Assembly: GCF_036370855.1 (NCBI RefSeq)
Contig: NC_088098.1
Coordinates: forward strand, 37,203,981-37,267,980
DNA from: Dromaius novaehollandiae
Lineage: Eukaryota; Chordata; Aves; Casuariiformes; Dromaiidae
Direction of reading: 5' to 3'
DNA length: 64,000 nt
Position 1 is the first letter of the stretch. Each line of letters starts with the position of its first letter. Both the position numbers and the translations under genes were made by a program. Shown in pieces: positions 35,801 through 64,000 of this stretch. The notes beneath the pieces were generated by a model. It was not told the DNA's origin. It ran no database searches and saw only the letters and a program-made list of their open reading frames with translations.

Positions 35801-36608
35801 TCTGTGGCTGAGTAGGTACCTTAAATTATTTTTCAACTCTAGTGACTGTTTTTGAACACTTCTAGACAGTGGCTGGTGCCACATCTACATAAAAGAATCA
35901 TGGCCGAAAAAAATCGGTACTTGTTCATGTAGGAGGAACTGAGCTATTCTAGGATGCGATGTGTATGGTGAGAGTAAAGTAGGAAGTCCTAACCTGTGCC
36001 TGCAATTATATATCTGTATCTAACTAAATAGTTCCTATGACCATACATAAGCATTGATAAGGTGGTAAGAGGCATGGATACATAACTGAGCACTTAATAG
36101 ACTGATTTCATATGTGTGTGCAATTATATTTGATTTAGAGACACCTTCAAATGCCTCTTAATAGGGTTAGGAGAAAAAAGGAATTGTGCTTCATGTTCAC
36201 TGGGACTTGATGATATCTGTTACTCAAGTAAGTGTTACTGCAGCGGAGGCCTCAATTTTAAATTAAGCTCAAATTTCATTTTTCATTTAAGTGTGGGTTC
36301 TTAAACTCTAAGCTTTTTTTGTTTGTTTGCATGGGTTTTTTTTGAAAACGTGTGTTATATTTTCATATTCAATCACTAGGTCTTTGGCAGAGATTGAATT
36401 TTCTGATGAGTTGCAAACCAAAACAAACTGTAGGAAGTCACTTCTTTCCTCATCCCATCAAATACATATTTCAAACTGTTCAGGTAATTCAAATTAAATG
36501 AAATCGAGATAGGTTATTTTTTGGAGATATTGGATTATAATTTATATTTTGATTATACAGGCTACATGCACCCCACCTTCACAGACTAGTTAGTTCTTAG
36601 ACTGTTTT

Positions 36609-36648
36609 TATATATATATTTATATATATATGTATGTATATATGTGTA

Positions 36649-36733
<85 letters not shown>
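36609..36733. repeat. TA-rich microsatellite with TG interruptions
   Basis: Alternating TA repeats, a central TG tract near 36646-36664, then about 60 bases of uninterrupted TA. The tract is self-complementary and could extrude as a cruciform. Confidence 0.95.
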
Positions 36734-37944
36734 CTTATTAACTACTACCTGCAGAGTCCCATTGTGGAGAATTTAAATTTTTGCACAGGCTAGCAGCTCA
36801 GGAGGTGGCTGGTCACTTGACTACTGTGTGTGGTAACAGCTGTTCTTGATGATGGTTGATCTCATGCTAGAAATAAATTGATCTTTCCTACTGAAGATGA
36901 GATTTTTTTTTTTTTTTTTTTGTAAGTGTCCATTTAGGCCTGATACAAAAATGGTTATATTACATACAGGTAACTTGCATTCAGTTGATCGGTTGACAGT
37001 TATAACTCACTGAGATGAAACACCAGAGACTTTATGAAAGCACTTAGGGTACGTGAATTGGTCTGGGTGTCCTTTAGATTCCATAGGTGCATGCTAGCTC
37101 TGGGCATTGGTCCTTGAGAGATTGCACATGCTATTCTGGTGTTACTGTTAAGGTAACTAAGACAGGAGACCAAGAAAGTCTTTCAGGTACAGATATTTGG
37201 GTTCAAAGACATAATTCCTCAAGCAGGAAAACAGTGCAACTACTACCAAAAGTGATAGTCCCAGTTTCTTGTTCTCTGCTCAGTGCCACTACCTCTTTTG
37301 TGTTGGTGTAATCATTCTATGCAGGCATACGGTGAACTACATAAAGGAACTGATACCTTTTAGAGGTAACCATTTTTCATTTTTTTAGCCAGTCAGTTAT
37401 ACCTCACCTCTCTTCACCATACTCTTCCACTAACAGCTGTCTATCAGTACAGAAGAGAAGATGAAATGCTGCGTAAGTAACAATGGGGGGATGGAAGAGA
37501 CAGTGTTTTTCACTGGAAGTGCTGGTTTATGCTGGTTTTAACTAATAATGAAACTGCAGCACAAGGTAGCAGTTTCCTTTTTAAATTAATACCTACAACT
37601 GTATACATTCTGTAGGTGTTTTGCATATTCCTGAGTATATACATACAGCAACTTTGTTAAAATCATAGGTTTGTAATACTGGAAGACACTTTTTAAAACT
37701 TCTGAAAATAAAAATAGATAGACTGCTACATTTGCCAGGCAGATCTCACTTCTGCTAGATGTTTGATCTGTTCTTAAAGGCTTCCAATAATGTGGAGTCC
37801 ACAACCTCCGCAGGCAACTATTTCAGGGCCTTGGGGTTCTTACCATTGGAAGGCATTTGCTAATGTCTAGACATGAATACTTCTTAATGGTTTTTTTAAG
37901 CAGAGAACTCTTCTGCTCTCTACTGCTGACAAGGAAAGTGCTTT

Positions 37945-37967
37945 CCCCCCCCCCCCCCCCCCCCCCC
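37945..37967. repeat. C23 homopolymer tract
   Basis: Uninterrupted run of 23 C within the decayed LINE region. Confidence 0.95.
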
Positions 37968-38816
37968 ATCCAGCAATCTTCTGTGTACCTGGTTAGTTTT
38001 ATCCTTGCATGACTTACTCTTGCTGAAGCCAAACAAGCATAATTAGGATAGCTTTCTTCATACAGGCCACCTTTCTGAGCTTTCCCATTGATGTTCTCAG
38101 GACAAAAGATGGTCCATATCTTTTTGTAACATTGAGATGTAAACTGGACATAGCAGCCTGGGTGCAATCATCTCCGGGTTGAATAGAAGTGAAGGATAAC
38201 TTTAGCTTGGCAGGTTATTATGCAAACATTTCAAATGTTTTTTTCTTCTTCCTTGGTAGACTGAATGATCATATTTAACTAGTTATCTTCTGTAACCTCT
38301 GACTTATGTGATACAAGACTTGACTTCCTCTTCTCTTGTAATTGTGCAGTTGGTCATCTTTGAGTAGCATCCCCCCCCGCCTTTTTTTTGTTTTGTTTTG
38401 TTTTGTTTAAGACCAATCTGAATTTTTGTAACCCTCGGAGCATCTCTCAGGTAGATACAGTCTGAAAATTCAAGGGTGATCTCTGTACTGTCATTTAGGT
38501 TATTACTGAATGGTACCTGTGGGTCTCCAGTTTTGTATGCCCTTCCATTCCACTTAATGCTGAACCCACCTCTTCCACCAGTCTGTTAGTTTCACCTGGA
38601 CTCTGTTTCCTTATCTGTGTTGTGAAAACATTATGAGACACCATGACTAATACTACCATCAAGATGTATGACATGTATTGTTTTGCCTTGGTCTGTCATA
38701 AGAGGAAATGAGATTTGCTGGACTCCATTTGTTCTTGACAAATCCATCTTGCCTGTTTAATCATCTGTTATCTTCTAGGTGCTTACAAATAATTTATCTG
38801 TACTACTGTTTTCTCA

Positions 38817-38833
38817 AAAAAAAAAAAAAAAAA
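38817..38833. repeat. A-rich run inside LINE remnant
   Basis: Seventeen A followed by gagagaaaaa. Confidence 0.85.
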
Positions 38834-40440
38834 GAGAGAAAAATTAGACTGATCTGTAATTCTTCAGCCCTTCCTCCTCCCAATATCTTCATGAAGATGG
38901 ACAGCACTTTAGCCTTTTCCTAGTCTTTTGTCATGTGTCCATCCTCTGAGTTTTTAATAACTGTTGATAGCTGAGATTTAATAAGCCTACTCTGTGAGCT
39001 TGGCCTATGTGCCAAGTCATTTGTAAAGGTCTGACTCATCCCAAGTATTCTCCAACACTGATTTATCTTATTAAATGCTGAGATATTACTTCTCATCCCT
39101 GCTATTAATTATGATAAATCTCTGGTCACGGTTGATTCTTTTAGCAAAAAATGATGAAAAAAATCAAATATTTAGGCCATCTAAGTTTTTTCTGTCCAGT
39201 CAGTACTTTCCTCCCATTCAGTAGTGGTCTAACACTTACCTTGATTCTTCTCACTACTGCTGTATTTCTAGAAAGGTTTCCTTTTAATGTACTATACTAA
39301 TTACTTTGAATTTTGTGTCACAGCCTAATTTTTGTCTCTATGTTCATGTGTTGCACTTCTTGTATTTAGTATTCTGTATTTAGTTTGTATTTAGTAGCTC
39401 ATCTCCTGTACACTACTTTTTTGGATTGAAGGTAATGACAGACTAATGATTTATGATACTAGTAAAAGTGTATCAGGAGACCACACTTCCTAGCTTTCCT
39501 CTATAGGGGAGTAGTTCATAGATGAGACTCTAAATTTTTCCTTAAGCAATGGCCATATCTATAATCCTGTCTTTCTGCACTAGGTTTCCTTCCCTTGTAG
39601 GCTGTAATAACTCTGAATTTATTAAGCCTCTTTTTCCGAAATCTGTCAGCTTCTGTTTTTTCCTCTGACCCTTCTTTTGCTGAAGACCATGAATTCAATC
39701 ATGGCCAATTTTACATTCAGTCTCACTCAGCCTACCTTCTGCAGAACATTTTCAACCAGTTCCTCACTGTTGGCTCAGATAAAATGTAGAAGAGTCTTCC
39801 CTTTGTTTTTTTCCAAAGCCCCTTTCAAAATCTACCACTGGTGTCTTCCAAGTACTGCCAAGGCAGTCTTTGTTTGGGATTCCTTTCCCAGCAGCTGTTG
39901 GTTGATTAAAACCCCCTCACTGCTATTAGAATTTCTGATGATTTTGCTGGCTGCTTGAAAGTCTGCTTCCCATATCTCCATGACTTAAAAATCTATGCAT
40001 CCATGTTCTCATCACAGATTTTTCAGCAGACCTATCTCACTCAGGGAAGTGGACTTCAGAGTTGATATGTGCGTGCTTGATAATCTGGGAACAGACTGTA
40101 CGTCTGCCTTTCCTTGTTGAAGAAGCCATGTCTGTTAGCCTAGCTGTGAATTATTTCACAAAGTCCTTGTTTTACCAGATAAACTTTGATTTAGTTATGT
40201 GTTAGGACTTCTGTTTTCTGCATGTGTCAACATATCTTGCATCTGTTCTCCTTGCTCTTTTTGACCTTATATTGAACAATGTCATTATTTTCATTTTGGG
40301 TCCTTGTGAAGTCCACCTTTGTTTATGCTTCTTTCATACTTTTTTCATAGCTTCACTTGCTTTCTCTTTCTGCCACAATCTGACTTGAAAGTTCTCCTTC
40401 TTGCTATAACAAGGCTGTATACAAAGAACTGGTGGTAATC

Positions 40441-43255
40441 TGGCAGAGCAGATGTAAATTCAGGTTGTTTGTGTACACTAGTTACTCTGCACTATGAATT
40501 TTATCCTCATGTTAAAACCAATGAAAAGACTTAAGGTTACTAGTACACGTCATCAAACTATGTGATATACTGCAAATACTGGTTTTAAGGAAAACTATGC
40601 TGAAATGAAATGGACAAACAGTATCTCTAAGGGGGAAAATGACTGAAACATTGAAAGCTTCAGTCTGAGTTAAATTTCCACTTGAATTCTACAGTTACTA
40701 AGCTTAAAAAGTGGACAGCTTAGGCATTCAGACAACTGTGACTGTTCTCTCATGGTAAGGTGAAGATAAAATATATGTATATGTAAACTAAGAAGATCTT
40801 AAAGAGTTACTTTATTTCTGATCATAGGCAACATGATGCCTTTTATAAATAAATGCATCTTTCTAGCACACAGAGATCAACTTGCTTTTATTTCTTACTC
40901 TCAACATTAACTGTATCCTCTAAAGTGAAATAAGTTCCATTTTTTTGGCCAGGGATTTTAAGTGCTTATTTGTATGTTACATATGTGGTACTGTGAACAA
41001 AAAGAGAATTAATTCTGAACTCTAAAGAAAATCTGTAATTTAGCAATATTTCCAGAGCAATATGCCAACTCTGTTATCACATAGTTAGAACAAACAATAA
41101 ATATTTTTTCCCATAAATGTGTGTCCTTCAATCTGGCCTTGATATGGAAAAGTCCACCTATAAAATAGAAGCTAAAAAAGAACAAATTTCTCTCCAGGGA
41201 GAGGTTGTCTTTTTGTGGGATTCATTGGCAGGCAGGACTGTTAAAATAGTTGAATCATTTGAGTCTTCCCTGCCTGTTTTATAGCACATGCTGTCATAAT
41301 GTACCTCTATCTGTTTTGTATTCATGAGTCATCCTGAAAAGGTTATGAGAGATGGAAAACCTTTGCCACACTCTAGTTACCAAACAGAGCCGTGAAAGAT
41401 AGCAAGGCTACTAGATAGCAGGGTCGTCTTTGATTTGTGTGATGTCCCAGCCAAAGAACTAATGTCTAACAGCAGATAAAATCATGCGCTATCATGCCAA
41501 TAGAAGAAAAATCTGCTCAGATGAGCTTGTTTTAGTCAATGGAGTATTCAGAGAGTGCTGAGCAATCTCGCTTTCATAAATTGTGCAATTGCAGACACTG
41601 CACGTAGGTATCTTGGATAGCAGGCAGGAATATCAAAGTCCAAAGAACCTGACTTTTCCATTATTAAAAATAATGAACAAACATGACAGAGGATATCTCT
41701 TGGTAACTTAAGATGTGAGAATTAACTAATGCATGTAAACTGCTTTCCCCCAACTGTAAAAATGAAGTAAAACTTTGTGTTTAGCATTACAAAAATGACT
41801 TAGGTTACAGGAGCAGGTAGAACAACTAACAGACATTAGAATCTTATTGTCAAGCAGAAGAAAGAATTGTTACCCTTTTTTTAGACATAGGGAAACTCTG
41901 GAAAAGTGAGGTTAAAAGGTTTGCTGCAGGCCTCCCACATATTGAGGTGGCTATGAACCAGTCCAAACCTTCCATTTTAAGAAAGGAATCACCTGATGGA
42001 CAAGGACAGGTTTAGACTATAAGCTTCTGTGCTGGTCTCTTCTTAGTAAGTGCTTCTCTGTTGGTCTCTTTTTAAGAATAAAAAGAACTCTGTGATGATG
42101 CAGATATGTAATCACTGGTTATAAGAAGCTGACTCTAGAAAGTCTAGAGACATTGAAGTTGTGAATGGAGGTGATCTGCAGTTCAGAGTTAGACATGTGA
42201 CATGAAATTTAGGACTATGAGTGATATGTCCTGCTACTTGCCTTGTGCAGCTCTGTGCTCGGTGTTCCAGCTTCAGTTGATCTGATTTTAACTTTCAGAC
42301 TATGTGATCTGTATATGTACCAGTTAAGGCTTTGATGTCAGTCATCACACTGAGCTAGGTTGCTCCTGTCCAGGGAGGCTGCAGGAAAAAAGCATCGCTG
42401 GTGATTTGGAAGGGGAAGCAGTGACCATTTCCCCTGCTTGTGTCTTGGAACAGAAAAACATACATGCATTTGAATGAAATTTAGTGCAGCAGTGCTATCA
42501 ATTCTTCAGTTCTACACTGTATAAGGTAACTTATTTATTCAAAGGGTTGTTGTTATAGGAAAGCTTTGGAAAATGTGGAAAGTGCAGAAGAAAAAAAGAA
42601 TAGGAAGAGAAACTGACAATGGTAAGTGACAAAATGCCTGTTACAATAAAAGAAATTAAGAAATCCTAAAACAATTTCACAAGTAGATTTTTGAGACTGA
42701 GACCTTAACAGTGCAGTCAAATTATTGTTTGAGCAATTACCATCTGCTCACTTAAGATTTCCAAGCTTATCGTAGTCTGAAATTAAGTAGTAAGCTTGTC
42801 TGTCTTTGTGCTACTGGAAAAGAAAAATTATCTTTACCCCAGAGACATGACTATTTCAGTGACAAGTGAAGTTATATATAAATAGGAAAAGACCTCCAAG
42901 AAGCCTACGGGCCTGTTTTGCATTCATAGAAGATTAACTGCTTTACTGATGCTGTGGTTAGAAGTGTATTAGGGTTAGACTCTGGCCCTCATCTACCACA
43001 GGTAGAAACTGCAGCCATAGCAGTCTTATTAAAGAGCTTCCTCCAATTAAGGAGTCTCTTTCAGTGGAGTACTATCACCCTTTAATAAATGAGCTTTACC
43101 AAGTCTTTCAGGACAAGACACATTTCCTATCCCTTAATACTTTGCTTTTCACAGAAGAGCTCTTTCCAAAATAGAAGATGAGTTTCTACATGAAAGAATT
43201 CCTCACAGCAAAGCTCATGTGGAAGAAAAACTCCTTAGGACTTCTCTGTATGGAA
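40441..43255. other. Intergenic upstream flank of TPH2
   Basis: AT-rich DNA between the LINE remnant and the CpG island. No gene, RNA or named repeat is recognised. The last 300 bases become GC-richer on approach to the promoter. Confidence 0.7.
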
Positions 43256-43821
43256 ACTCTGCCACCTTCCTTCACGTCTCTGTCTCTGTTGCCCCTGGGC
43301 CCCTTTCTCCCCGTGGGTCCCCTGGGGCCAGCCCTGGCCCCCTGGATGTCCTGGGGTGGTTTTGGCAGGGTCCTCGCAGGGCACCGGGCCGAGCCCTGCC
43401 TGGGCCTTACCCCTACCGGCGGGGCTTTCGCTGGCACCGCAAAGGCGAAGCGCCAGGGGTGCCTGTGCAGTCGGGCAAATATAAAGAGGAGAAAAACAGC
43501 AGGTTTAGGGCCTCAGGCCCCCCAAACAGGCAAGTTTAGGTTCTTTTGCCGGGCTGCCCGCGGCGTCTCCGCGGCTGCGGCGCAGGGTGCCCGCTGCCGC
43601 CCCTCGGTGCGGAGCGCCGCGTTTAGCGCCAACGGCCCTCGGCTGCCGCCGGGCGATGGCGTCGCCGCGCGGCCCGCCGCGGGGCGGGGGGGGAGAGGGG
43701 GAAGCCCGCCCGCCTGTCCCGCGGCGCGCAGGTGGTGGCTGAGGTAAGCGCTGATCGCGGCTCTCGTCAGCCGCCGGCGAGTGCCCCCCTAATCAGGTTT
43801 CCATCAGTCCCCGCAGGGGCG

Positions 43822-43829
43822 TATAAAAG
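43822..43829 (+). promoter_or_regulatory. TPH2: TATA box of TPH2
   Basis: TATAAAAG flanked by GC-rich sequence, 72 bases upstream of the initiator ATG. The usual 25-32 base offset puts the transcription start near 43850-43855 and leaves a 5' UTR of about 40 bases with no upstream ATG. Confidence 0.75.
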
Positions 43830-43849
43830 GAGGCGGCGGGCGGCGGCGC

Positions 43850-64000
<20,151 letters not shown>

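Larger units (their letters stand above)
32691..37700. other. Intergenic region between TBC1D15 and TPH2, proximal part
   Basis: AT-rich DNA without a gene I can support. It holds a C-rich patch at about 35183-35210, a TA/TG microsatellite at 36609-36733 and a T19 run at 36903-36921. Open frames here are short and resemble no family. Confidence 0.7.
37740..40440 (-). mobile_element. Ancient CR1-type LINE remnant, antisense, heavily decayed
   Basis: Several blocks in consistent order resemble the antisense of amniote CR1 LINEs. They are a block at about 37780-37830 with gagtccacaacctc; one at about 38725-38790 with ttcttgacaaatccat then ttatcttctaggtgcttac; one at about 38845-38900 on the theme agactgatctgtaattc; and one at about 39685-39960 with accatgaattcaatcatgg, caaccagttcctc and tttcccagcagctgttggttg. 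Together they span the 3' part of the reverse-transcriptase ORF and the 3' UTR. Reading frames are destroyed, so the element is inactive. Boundaries are approximate, and the family call rests on remembered consensus rather than a search. A C23 run and an A17 run interrupt it. Confidence 0.7.

Noticed and set aside
43178..43747. 189-codon plus-strand open frame upstream of TPH2
   Set aside because: It lies in the CpG-rich promoter region where stop codons are rare. The product is Pro/Gly/Arg-rich with no family resemblance, and it ends just before the TATA box.

Overview
This is vertebrate nuclear DNA, most likely from a bird. The evidence is long AT-rich introns with canonical GT-AG junctions, one CpG island, low repeat density, and CR1-type LINE remnants as the recognisable interspersed repeats. 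Two plus-strand genes lie head to tail in the conserved amniote order TBC1D15 then TPH2. Species cannot be fixed from the sequence alone.

Layout. Positions 1-5910 are intron 1 of TBC1D15; its first coding exon lies upstream of the window. Sixteen coding exons of TBC1D15 run from 5911 to the stop codon at 31728 and together give 659 codons. The 3' UTR probably reaches about 32.7 kb. From there to about 43.25 kb is intergenic DNA. It carries an old, roughly 2.7 kb antisense CR1-type LINE fossil (about 37.7-40.4 kb), a long TA microsatellite and a C23 tract. A CpG island (about 43.26-44.1 kb) with a TATA box at 43822 forms the TPH2 promoter. TPH2 exons 1-7 follow between 43894 and 61234 (311 whole codons). 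The gene continues beyond 64000, so the exons with the iron ligands are not in the window.

Function. TBC1D15 is a Rab GTPase-activating protein of the TBC family, known for action on RAB7 and for FIS1-linked mitochondrial and lysosomal dynamics. Both catalytic fingers, the IxxDxxR arginine and the YxQ glutamine, are present. TPH2 is the neuronal tryptophan hydroxylase that makes 5-hydroxytryptophan for brain serotonin. The visible part has the N-terminal tail with the phosphorylatable Ser19 context, the ACT regulatory domain and the first half of the catalytic domain. The two proteins share no pathway; the link is conserved synteny.

Most notable points: a 105-bp GC-AG intron in TPH2; a 51-bp sequence in TBC1D15 intron 6 that looks like an eroded copy of a mammalian alternative exon; a perfect 22-bp inverted repeat in TBC1D15; a perfect 12-bp hairpin of opposed GATA motifs in TPH2 intron 1; and an unexplained 147-codon antisense reading frame in TPH2 intron 4. 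I found no CRISPR, operon, phage or other prokaryotic-type system.
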